Source of the DNA: Diploscapter coronatus
Lineage: Eukaryota; Nematoda; Chromadorea; Rhabditida; Rhabditidae
DNA: 64,000 bases
Direction of reading: 5' to 3'
Assembly: GCA_964036155.1 (NCBI GenBank)
Contig: OZ038422.1
Coordinates: forward strand, 78,825,201 to 78,889,200
This document shows, piece after piece, positions 1-11,700 of the stretch. The translations under genes were made by a program, and so were the position numbers. How positions within the stretch are numbered: position 1 is the stretch's first letter; every line of letters starts with the position of its first letter. The notes beneath the pieces are model-generated. The model had not been told where the DNA came from and ran no database searches. It was given only the letters and a program-made list of their open reading frames with translations.

Positions 1-2019
1 AAAGCATCACTTGAACTTTGCAAAATAATAACTCACTGAAAAACGTGCAAAAATAAAGACGACGATGAGTTTGTCGCTTTTGCTCTGAACAATGTTTGCT
101 TTTTGCGTGATGAGCTTCAGAGTTTGGGTGCATCGGTGCGTGAAGATTCACGCACAAACACACATGCACATGAATTCATGATTTGCGGGGGTGTGAGTTG
201 GCATAAAAACAGCCCGGCTTTAGCCGAATACTGCAAATAATCCAGGGAAAATCTCTATATGATAAAAATGGCAACAAACCTGCTAGTGTATTCTAAAATA
301 AGCCAATGAAATGTAGCGAAAATAGGTAATCTCACATCATTTACCCGAATTTTCGGGGGATTAAAATAGTAGACAGACAAATTCACGTGAAAAATGTATC
401 TCTAAACAAAGGCTTATTTAATTCTAGAAAAAAAAATAATAGGCTAACTTTTCCAAATACGATTCTTCTTCTTTTTATCTTTCATCGATAGTCTTTCGTC
501 CTATAGTCCAAATTACCGTTTCCTAAAGACGAGTTTCACGTGCGAGCCTACTGATTTTACTCGTTAAACCTTCCTCTTCTTTTAGCAGAAATTGCATCAC
601 GTCATGTGTATTTGCAGGAAATGACAGACAATATGAGGGGCGAATGGGGGAGGGGGTCACGCACTCAGGAAAACGAGAAAATACTCGAACCGACTGAAAG
701 GGGACTTGTAAAACAAACGAATAATAACTAATTCTGAATGGGTAAATTTAGAAGTTATTGAACTATCACATCATTCTCCAAAGATAAAACAACAACACAC
801 ATGTGATTGAGAAAACGACATAGGCGAGGAGGGACTTGCAAAGATTTTCTTCTCTGTAAATACTAAAAATCTTAAATTATTTGGAGAAGTTTCAAAAAGC
901 AGGCTTTTATTTAGCGCACATAGGATAGAATATCTTTCTGATATTCGAGTTGTCAAGAATTAGTAAATAGTTGGGATCTATAAACGATTTGTCATTCTGA
1001 AAGGCTGGCACTTATCACGTTATGTATCCATCCGAGAAAAAGAATTAGATGAACTTTCAAGCTAATTGGAACTCATTTTTTAAGATCTTGTAAAATTCTA
1101 CAGATCGGACATTGAATAAATAAGTTACAAACAACTTTTATATTACATTGATCTTTCGACTGCTCAAAGGATAGTTTATTGACCTAGAAAATTGATATCA
1201 TCAGATCGTTATTTTGAAGGTCTATAAACGATTTGCATTTTTTTCTAACATCTTTCTGACTCCAGACTGACAAATTTCACGTGCACGAACAATAGTCAAA
1301 AAGTCAAGAATTTGCATAATCTTGGTTTAAAAATAAATCATTTATTCGAAAATACTTACGTTTGGCATACGAAAATTACACGATAAAACGAATTAGCGTT
1401 GAGGTTTTGCAGAAAAATTCCCAGATTTGGAAAAAAATAGTAAATTTCGTTGAAAGACTTCTTTTTTCTCTTATCATTTTGAAAGGTTAGTCGAAATTTA
1501 CGGGAAAAGATGGTTAGTTTTACATTAATCTGTCCTGGAAAATATGTAAAAGAGTGGCCAGAAACCCGAATCGGCAAATATTTGACAATTTATAAAATTT
1601 GAAGTTTTATAATCTGTGTAAAAATAATTAATTGTCAGTAGAGATGATGAAAGAACGGTGTAAAGCTGCGAGCAATTTAATTTCCTTATAAAAGGCAACG
1701 ATTTTATAATAAAAAATGTTTAAATCGATTTTCCTATCACAAACAAAATAGGATGGACTTAGAATGATAATTTGATTTTTTGTCTAAATGTAAATTCTCT
1801 ACACAAGAACATTGTACAATAAGTTTTAGAAGCTTTGATATCATTTCGATAAAACATATGTAAATTGAGGTACAATTGAAAACACTAAAAATTTGATGGG
1901 GCCCTAGAAAACGTCATAATTAAAACTGTTATATTGATAGTTTGAGATAGTCGAAATGATGGTTTTTCTTGCAAAAATTCGAATTAGCAATGGTATCACC
2001 AAGCTATACATCCATTTAT
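1..2019. other. Gene-free left edge of the window
   Basis: No exon chain could be built on either strand. The stretch is AT-rich, with only short spurious open frames. A 15-base string TCTATAAACGATTTG occurs twice, near 976 and 1219, with weakly similar flanks. The part next to 2020 should contain the 3' UTR of the minus-strand LRAT gene, but I could not choose a polyadenylation signal with confidence. Confidence 0.5.
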
Positions 2020-4108
2020 CTATGATCCATATTTGGAATTTGAGCCGAAACTGAGGGTGCTGACGATTTTCGAGGAGGGAATCATCAGAGTGCAGGCAAT
2101 GAGTTTCGCTGAGGATTGCATATCGTAGCTTGTAGCTACTCCTCGGGAGCATAGCGACGAGAAATGCTGACAGTTCGAGGATCGGATGTCGTAGACACGA
2201 AGTTCCTATAAAATAGCCAGGCTGATTTTATAATCCTAGCGTTGTTTTCAACGATAATTAACCTGGTTACGCTATACGAGATTTTTAAACCATGCAAAAA
2301 GGCCTATTCTTAAACTATAGACTTGCTTATTGATTATATTTTAGTTTAATTTTCCAATTTAGGGCTTGAAATTAACGATAATTGGCCAATTAACTAAGTC
2401 AATTTATACAATTTATAATCCTTACATCTTTCAACCTCTCTGCTTCTTCGATAACTGTGTTTCCCGATCTGATAATCAGCGGGTGTGTAACTCGAAAAAC
2501 TCTCGGAGCTACGCCTAAAAATTGTTGTATTTTGCCTTCTTTGAAACTCGGATTTCTTACTTCCTCTTTCGATCAATGCATACACAAAATTATCCCAATC
2601 TTCAACTAGAACATGGCCTGGAGTCCCTCGAAAAATTGTCAGGGCTGAGGCTAGGTTATTATCGCCTGAATTTTTAGATTTTTGAATTATTTTCGATATT
2701 TTTTTTAAAGTTAGATATCATACATGGCTCTGAAATGAAGTGATAAACATATCCCTTGCCAGCATAAATTCCACTATGAAAGAACCGAATCGAAGACATC
2801 CCGATCTCTATGAACACTTCATCACCTTAAGTTTTTAAAAATTTTGTAAGGAATAGCAAATTTTAAACTGGGGCAAATAAATAGCAGTGAATCTAAAGAT
2901 TCAGGTAAAATCTGCTTCACTTTTGAAACCTAAGCAAAGTATTAAAATTTGAGGCTTATTGCTGCTTGAACATCGACCCCTTTCTTGACTCCATTAGTTC
3001 CCCTACCTTTCTTGAAACTTATTTCTACCATAAATAACTTTTATATTGTTAATTTTATCGTTCAGAATAGTGAGGCAACAATTTTTAGCATATCTGTAAC
3101 TTGCCTTTCGTGAGAAATTTATCGGGATCATCGTGGACATCTTCCGGGATAAGATCTAATTGTAGCGCTTCTTTTGTATACGGTATTTGAACTCCTTTCG
3201 GCTAAATGTAGAAATTTCCGTGAAAATAACGTTTTTAAAATTCCTTACTTGATCTCCCAAGGATAGCATTTCTTGTTTGGCTAATGTATCGGTTAGCCGT
3301 TCCACGAATTCTTTAGCCTCTTCCAGGGTCTGAATTCCTGAGATCTTCATAGGCTCAGATATAAAGGGTCGATTTCTCATGTTGGCAGTGATCATATTCG
3401 TCTGAAACTATCGATAGCTACACTAATTTTGAACTGGCTAATTACCGTATATCCTCCCATCATACGCTTCTTCACAGCTAGAACATAATATTGGCCCAGA
3501 GCGGTGATGCCGAACCTATATTGTTGGTTTAGAACTAATTTTTGAGTGACTTGATTTTGGATTATTCACCCATTGCTGACTATTTTTAAATTTTCAAGAA
3601 ATGAATCTATACATTTTGAAACTCATAATTATTGATTCGGTTGTTGAATATTTTTACTAAAACTATGTTGTCACGAGTAATATTATTTTACAGTGGGCTT
3701 GTTTGGGGAATTTTTGAAACCTAGAGATTATTTAAAATTCTTCATTCATATTCCCTCAATTGGTTGAAAGATTAACGTTAGCACTTAAGAATTTTATTTA
3801 CCACCCTTTGAAACATATTTTTTCTTGTAAATTTGAGGTTCCATGTACAATCTTGCTAGATCGTAGAAAAAACGAAATAACGTGGTGTTCATACAATTGA
3901 ACTTGTTGTTAAAATTTGATATCTTCTGACCTTTTGAGAACACAACTGTCCCCAAAGTAGTTAGTGACCGAGGCATCTAGTAGATTGGGAAGATTGGATG
4001 ACAGTCTAGTGGAATAGGGAGATGACGTCGCGGTTGACGTCGTCGTCTCGCTCGAACGAGACGACGACGTTGAGGCTGACGATGTCGCTGACACGGCGAA
4101 AGGGGGTT
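2020..4108 (-). CDS. LRAT-domain (H-REV107/EGL-26-like) protein, 5' exon missing
   Basis: Nine exons join in phase on the minus strand: 4108-3931, 3855-3802, 3515-3446, 3401-3249, 3201-3105, 2825-2724, 2665-2561, 2514-2426 and 2205-2020 (stop), giving about 343 residues. The first 60 or so are a Ser/Thr-rich tail. The LRAT domain starts at GDEVFIEIG. The family's catalytic triad is visible: His in FFHSGIYAGKGY, His in YVYHF, and the nucleophile Cys in SSNCQHF. LRAT-family proteins are thiol acyltransferases or phospholipases; C. elegans EGL-26 acts in vulval toroid-cell shape. Whether this one is enzymatic is inference. The exon at 4108 has no in-frame ATG and opens with two bases of a split codon, so at least one 5' exon lies upstream and was not found. 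Two odd splice sites: a GC donor after 3105 and an AAG acceptor before 2825. Confidence 0.75.
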
Positions 4109-7100
4109 CTGAAAATTGAAAGCGTCATTTTTTAAAATTTATATAAAAGCGGAATTTGTTTGAACGAGGGAAGAAGAAATGGATAGGATAGGATACGATT
4201 GGTCATAAAAGCGAATATTTTCTTGAAATAGGTTGTTGAAGTTCATTTGGTTAGAAATACTTTCAATGATAAAATAATTGGAATAAGCTAATGCTAATAA
4301 AATAAAATAAGTTCAACAATTAGGGATAAGGCGAGCCTTTTTTGTAGCCATAATAACAACACTACTACATTCGAAAAGTAAGCTCTAAGCTTCAATTCCT
4401 AGTTCACACCAAAATCTTCTTTCTCTAGACAGTAACATTTGGATTCAATCTATCTAAAAATGAGAAGAGAGTAAGATACCGTAAGGATTTTCGTATAGTC
4501 TCTTACATAAGAACAACATCTTGTTATCTTGTTCAGTGATAGACTAGCGCGAGTTTGACACGGCTTGTTTCACGTAGCTTTGCCCTTTTCTTTTCCTCGT
4601 GTCATTTTCACTTCATCTGCCTTTTTCCTAGTTTTTTTTTCGTATTGTGGTATTCTTGCTTGCTCTGAATACGTGAAAGTCGGCTGCCGGGAGACAAACC
4701 GGAATTTGTCGCTCGGAAAACGAGGAAAAAATGGCTGCTGCACACTACGACGCTCGACCCGCAGTGCGCGTCTTTTTGTTGTGCGGTAAATATCGATGAC
4801 AGAAGAGGGAAAGCGCAAAAATCTCCGAGGGCGGAAGATTAACAAACCGCGTGCAAAGGCCTAGAATGTTTGACAGAGAGACTAACGGCTATTATTTTCT
4901 AGGCAGAAAAATCAAAAATTTTTTAAAAGATTTTTATCGAATGGAACCATCAATTTGGAAGCAATTGAATAGGAATTGTTGAAAAGAAAGAAAAAGAAAG
5001 TGTCATTTTTAAAACCATTGAAAGGAGTTTCGTGGAAAAGTCCGACTTTTTATAGAAATTTTAACGGTATACATTTTAAAAAAAAAATCACGGATATTCC
5101 TATCAAAATATCAAAATCAAATGTTTTAATAGCGGGAAATATTTATTTCGATGCAAACCTTAGGGCACTTTGTGAAGTGATAATGTTAGGAGGCATTAAA
5201 ATTGGAATCAATTTGATAAGCAGTTGGAAAGGAAGTAGGGAAACGATGAAGGAAAAGTGACAGCGAGGCAAGGCTGCTTATTTACGAAATACCGAAATGA
5301 CCATGGAATGAAATTTTATATCCCAGACATCTTTAAAGAAAGTTATTCCTCATCATAAAGCAAGACATTTTCTAACTACTAAAAGATGACCAATAGATTT
5401 TGCGAGAAATCGTAAATTATTCAAGACGCATTTCTAGCAACCACTTTTGAATGAAAAAATTATGAAAGATCTTCTTTCTAAAAACATAATTTTTTTGTCA
5501 AAACTTCAGTGTAGATCACGAAAGACTTGAATGGCCAATGCATGAAAAATTTATCTTGAGCGGTTTTCAAGAATTATTCTACTGCGATTGATGAAATATT
5601 TGTTAGGTATTGAATATAATGGTGGCCAATGCAGAATTGTAAAGTGAGATTTACTTCAAACAACTTTCTCGAACTACTCTAAAGAGCACGATGAAATATC
5701 TTGATTAGGTGATGACCAATCGTTTTTATTAGGTGCAAAAGAAAAGGGTGACCCTGGGAGTCTTCAGGTTTTGGGACGGTGCAAAAATAAAGACGCGCAA
5801 CGGGGACAACGGGAAGAAAGAACGAAGAATTGCGGGATGAATCATAAGCAAAGAAGGTTGACGAATGCACGCTTTTGGACATGTTTGGGGGCATATAAGA
5901 GTGCATAAGAATGTGTGGGATGCAAGTCTTTTGCAGCGGAATAGTAATAATACCACAGTCACGATTTGATATGGAACTGAAAATGAGCCTGAAGAATAGG
6001 AATATAAGAATTGCTTGAAATTTTAAAAAATGGATTGAATAAGATACAAAACTTCAATGATAATAGTTGATAAAAGTATCAAGATAATTTTTTAGACAGT
6101 TGTCTTCGAAGAAAAATAAATGGAAGGATAGGAGATGTATCGATTATGAGAAATAGATGAATTGTATATGATATGGCATTTTGATTGATATGAGTCATGG
6201 AGTATCCATTTTATAACGCGCAATATATAGATTACGAAAAGTTTTCACCATGAATGCAAATGTGCTAAATCTGTAGGAATAGGCGGAGTTGAATTGGATT
6301 TGAAATTCGAAGTTTCGACGGTGGTTTGACCTAAATCTTAGACCTTAGTGAATGGGTTTATCTTTTATCAGATGTTAAATACGTAGGGATTGATCAACGA
6401 AGAATTCCGAGCGAAAAATGATTTCGAATGCATAAGCTTGGGTATTTTCTGGTGCTTATTCACCCCTTGCTCACAATAAGTTTACCATTTGCGGCAAATT
6501 ATCCGCTTCTCAATAGTAGCGCTTTTCCAAATCATCTTTTTCAAGAGAAAGTTCTCATTCTCAATTTTCTCCTTATCATATAACTGGCTAGAATAATTCA
6601 CAGGGTGATGGTCCCTTTTTAAGTTCTTTACCCCGCTCATAGTTCTGTACAGCCCAGTTGTGTTGAAATGCCCAATCGTCTGGTTGAACGCGGGACCGTG
6701 TCGCGACTAGAGCTGGACGAAAGAGCGAGCGTCTCTCTTTCTCTTCTCCACGGATGCACTTCTTTCTTTATCTTATTTCCGTTTTCGTATTTCCCGGAAA
6801 TTAAATGGACGAGAAAGGGGAAAAAGAAAGCGCGCGTGGAGCAGAGAAAGAGAGATACTCTTTCATCCGCACATTTCCGTCCAACCCTCATCAGGAACCG
6901 AGGATAATAGTCCAGTTCCCCCTCGAAAAACTCAGGAACCAGGCATTATTATAATTCAACTAAGGTTTATCGAATTATCGGGGACATGAATGGATTTGAA
7001 ATTTAGGCCGTTCAAATTAAAATGGAAACTAAAAGCAAAATGGGTATTAGAAATTGAATGAGAAAAAAGTCGAATCGTCAAATCTGTGGATTCCTCATTG

Positions 7101-7655
7101 TCAGACAAAAGGCGGAAAGTTGATCTTTCACGGTTGGCGTGAAGCACAAACCTAACAAAACTGAAGCTAAGAAAAAAGGAAGAGGAAAGTTATTTGAAAA
7201 GCGGCGCGCAGCTTCTTCACGCTCTCTTTCACTTTTTTTCGGGGGTCTTTCCATCTTTTCTTCTCTGACTTTCCCCCAATATTTTCCCCCTTTTGACCCA
7301 TATCGATGAAAGTTTGAAAAGGCGATTTAGCAGAGCAAGACAAATGTTATTTTAGCGATTTTGATCGAAGAATTGAAAGATTTATACGATATGGACTAAA
7401 TTCTAGAAAGAGCTATTAGAGTCAAATTATAACCTTAAAAATGTGCGCAAATCACCCGACTTTTTACACCTATTTGATAATTTTGAAAACTTTCGAGTAA
7501 TGCGCTAAGTAAATTAAAAACTCCATCTAAAACCTTGCTTGAATTATTACCATTACGAAAAATTTTCTAGATTCATAGAAAACTTTAACCCTGCAGGTTT
7601 TGCAAAATATTTTCATCTGTTATTTTACCTATCTTCCCACTATTGTAATCTCCCG

Positions 7656-7874
7656 CTATACCCGTCTAGTTTTGTTATTAGTCCCTGAGGGATCTTGAAA
7701 ATCTTTCCAAATCTCGCCCGTTTTCCCCGGGTGGTTGTCATTGTATCCTTCCTGCCAATTTGTCCTGTTCTGTTCCCCGAAATCTATCGACATTTGCAAA
7801 TCCTGCACCGAAGGAAGAGGGGATATTCGAGAGAGAGATTGAGTAAATACGGCAGATGCCAAAGCAATGAGCAA
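7656..7874 (-). CDS. Possible small secreted protein, unproven
   Basis: A 72-codon frame starts with a short hydrophobic segment (MLIALASAVFTQS) like a signal peptide. The rest is polar and rich in D, N, Q, G and P with one NRT glycosylation-type site. This composition differs from the Phe/Leu/Ser-rich noise of other frames in the purine-rich spacer. A TATCTCTAG acceptor-like string precedes the ATG and a GTATAG donor-like string overlaps the stop, so it could also be one exon of something larger. I recognise no family. It could be chance. Confidence 0.2.
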   Translation of the reverse strand: MLIALASAVFTQSLSRISPLPSVQDLQMSIDFGEQNRTNWQEGYNDNHPGKTGEIWKDFQDPSGTNNKTRRV

Positions 7875-8699
7875 AGCTCGACAATGAAGCTAGAGATAAA
7901 ATGGGAGAAATACTTTTCTAGTGTTGAAGGATAGAAGAGGAAAACTGTCCGAGATAAAAAATATATGCGGTTTTGACTAATTATCAGAACAAATTCCCAA
8001 CTGATTCGGGCAGGCATCACAGTTAAGAATGGGTAAAATTAATAAAGGAAAATAAGATTTTCGCAGAACATTTTGAAGAAATCTAGTTTTCGATCAGCGA
8101 ATGAACATGAAAATAACCTTTATTGTAAGCTTCTAAATTTGTGCCTGAACAACGACGAAAAACTAGATTCTGTATTTTTGTAGAAACGCATCGCAGACTT
8201 TATAGGGAAAGCTAAACTAAACAAATAAAAAACTTTCGGATTACATCAAAGTTACATCATGGAATTTCAGGTACTCGAGAAATTTGGGATCGGCTTGAAG
8301 TGTCGAATAGTCAAGTGAATAAGAGGTCGCGGACTTCGAATGGATTTCGAGATGCGAAGATGATGGCGCAGCCAAGAAGGTTCAAGAAGCTCTCAGGTTA
8401 GTATTTTTGTAATTTTCTCTTATTATTTTTTCCCAAAATTCTTGCGAATTTTCTCATTTCACTTGCAAAGCTTCTGGTCAGAAAATGGATATTTTGCGCG
8501 AGAATTGTGACTATGAAAGGGAAAGTGAGGATCGGAAATATTAACGAGAGAAACAGTAGGTGAAAATAAAGGAAGGAAAAGATAGATACAAAACTATGAA
8601 ACAAAGAAAGTTTGGAGAGACGGAAAAGAAAAAAAGAGAAAGGGTGATCCTTGAGGCATCTCTTCAAGAATATAGAGGGGTGAATGAATGGAATAAGAG

Positions 8700-8702
<3 letters not shown>

Positions 8703-8748
<46 letters not shown>
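8703..8748. repeat. (AG)n microsatellite
   Basis: About 23 perfect AG units lie inside the purine-rich stretch. This is a simple tandem repeat, expected to vary in length between strains. Confidence 0.97.
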
Positions 8749-8751
<3 letters not shown>

Positions 8752-11700
8752 AGAGATTTGAAGAAAGCGAAGTAGTATGGAAATTTTTGAAGGTAAAAAG
8801 ATGCAGAGAAAAATACATTCAGAAAAGTCATGCAGAACTTTTGTACGGAACGTTTTTGAACGAACCAAAGTTTAAAGAGTACGTCCAGGCACTTTTACCA
8901 CTTGCAGCTAGAAATGAGAGCAGGAAATTAAAGCCCGAACAGTTGAGTTGAAATGAGCTAAATTCGAATGAGAATAGTTGAAGACGTCATATTTAGTGCA
9001 AAACAAAATGTCAAGTCTGACTAAAGGAGAGAATTTATTATGGAATAGATCGCATGTTACGATATGGGGAATACCAGTACTTTGAAGGAAAGTTGAGGAA
9101 AGGAAGGGAGGAAGAAAATAGAGGGCTGTCAGGAAAATGTCATACAGACGAAGGAGGGAAGGGAAAAGACAAAAGTTGTACAAAAGCGAGATGAGAGAAT
9201 GAGGAAATGCATATTGGAGAAGAGAGAATTAGAAAACACAAGAGAATAGGAGATAATAGAATCTTACAGAAAGTTTGAGAGGGCTTAAAGAAAAAGAAAA
9301 TATAAGAGAGACAGAGTGAAAATGAGAGGATTAGAGAAAAAGAATACGATTCCTTTCCTCGCATTCCATATACGGCATGACATGCACTGATAGCATCTTC
9401 GTGTAGAGGGGCATCGTAAATGACGAGCCAATACAGAGGGACAGTTCGACGAACGATTTGAGGTAAGAATTATTAGAGAGAAAGATAGGGAGATTAGGAG
9501 AAGTAGCATGCAAAGTCGAGAAAAAAGAAGCAGAAAATTCGAAATAGCACGAAAAATAAGAAAACGAAGGACAGAAAATGAGGCATCAGTTGACATTGAA
9601 CCCTCACGTCAACCGCCTCAGAAAGAGGGAAATTTTCGCGCGCGCGCGCCAAACATCGTTTTGGAGAACACGTCGGTGTTGAGAAAGAAAATATTTTTCT
9701 ATGCTAAAAAATAGAAAAGAAAAACAGGTTGGAATAGATTTCACAAAATCTCAGACTTGACTAATTGCGAACTGAAAATCACACGAGGGAGTGAAATCGA
9801 ACAGTAAAGAAAGCCGTAAAAGGCACTATAAAAGGGGCGATAAAATGGAAAAAGGGTTTTCACAAGATTATTGAAATGGATTCTTAGCGATTGAAGATCA
9901 ATGAATTTTCTTATTTCAGGCTCTATTTTCGAGGTTATTTATTGGAGGCTTTTATTATTTAGCTGAAGATGAAAAGAAACACCGAGAAATTCGATCTATT
10001 AGAAATTGCAATATTCAGAGAAACCTATTTCGGCAGTTACTAAATGACGACTCCCTATAGTTGGAGAGAGGGTAGAGTAGGGCGAAATAGTGTAGGAAAA
10101 GAAAAGGGTCGTTAGGACGTCACATAGCTGTTATCATCTATTCCCAAAATTTACCAGAAAGAAATGATCGCTTATGATTAAAGGTAATGCATTTTTGCTT
10201 ATCAAACGGGATTCATGAAGATCTAATTTCTTAATTTTTATGATAGGTCTGGAAGTTCTAAAAAAGGATTAGAAGTCGTCTTGTCTTTATTTCATCAGGA
10301 ATTTCATGGTTCCGAGGAACGTATCCTTAAAATTGTATTTAAAAAAGCGAATGCTTGTTTCGATGATTGGAAATCTAGACAAAGCGCTCTAAAACTACAA
10401 TAATAAAAGCTACGAAAGTCTGAATACAAGTTTATTCTGACATTCCGAAAGAAAACGAGAACTTCTCATTACTTTCTTACATTTACGGCTAGAAGAAGAA
10501 ACTCAAATGTTTGGTTTTACGGGATCGTAAAAAAACTGTAAATGTCGAAACATAGGAGAAAGTAGTGATTTGGATTTGGAGAGCAATTTTCTCGGATAAC
10601 CAGCGCACAGAATGGGGATATCGATGTGATGGAGGGATACAAGGGGATATGCGAGGATAGAGAAGATTTGAGGGGATGCATGGTGGTCAGTGAGTGTGAT
10701 ACGGGTGAGAATTGACTGAAATTTAGACGTATGCTTCAGATAACTGAAATAGGGTTGATCAGGAATTTAGTTTATTTTTTTTATCATTCTTTACCTTTAC
10801 AGAAATTTATGAAATCGTTGTTTTTTCGTTATAGTTGGAAATGAGAATTGACTCTAGATTGAGGTACGTTTCAGTAGTTTTTAAGATTTGGACTACATTA
10901 GTTTAGCGATATGTTGTAGGAAAGTCCATCGAAACTTAAAATACTTTCAAGAAATTCATGAATTTTCAAAACATACTCCTCTAAATTTTTCATTTTCTAT
11001 CTACCGGCCCATTAGTGAAAAAATCAATTTCTGAAAAAAAAACGAATAGTTTTTGTGGTAGGCGGGGGAATAGTTGAGAGTTTGAGAGATGATAGACGAT
11101 AAATCTGGTATATCGTATATACAATAAATGGAAAGGGAATGAGAAAGGAGAAATATAGATGGACCGAAATGTGGAGGAAGGAAACAATATCGTGAATACA
11201 GAAAAGTGGATGACTAAGCACGCAATGCCCATATTAGTTACAGAAAAAGAAAGAAAATGGGAATTTACGAAACAAGTGAATTTGAGCACAAAAATACAAT
11301 AGAAATCGTGAAATGTCCGAATATGGTTGGGGAAATCTCGAGTCAATTTTAATGAAATCTAAGTGTGAAGATTTAACCCTCAAAAATTTTCAATTTACCA
11401 GAGTAAATAACAGCTGATTTTCGCAGAGAAAATCTGTGGAAAGATTACGAATTGTGCTTTTTCTCTCTAACTTCTCCAAAAATCCCATACTATTTTCCAA
11501 ATAAGGAGCAAAATTCGCATTTTGCCTGGGGCCAAATAAAACACTATCGATCGAATCGATTATGATTGTGATGGAAGTAGCATTGAATATGAAGAGAGGA
11601 AAAGATAATGATGCAATTATGAAAAAGCGACAAAGATGTGAAAGCGAATGTGTGATAAATGACGAGAAGGGAAAGAGAAAGAAAGAGGTAGAGATAAAAA

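Noticed and set aside
3794..3976. A continuous minus-strand frame reading through the LRAT-gene exon at 3802-3855
   Set aside because: Its phase does not join the next exon. The frame SKIVHGTSNLQEKICFKG, reached from a TCTAG acceptor, joins both neighbours in phase.
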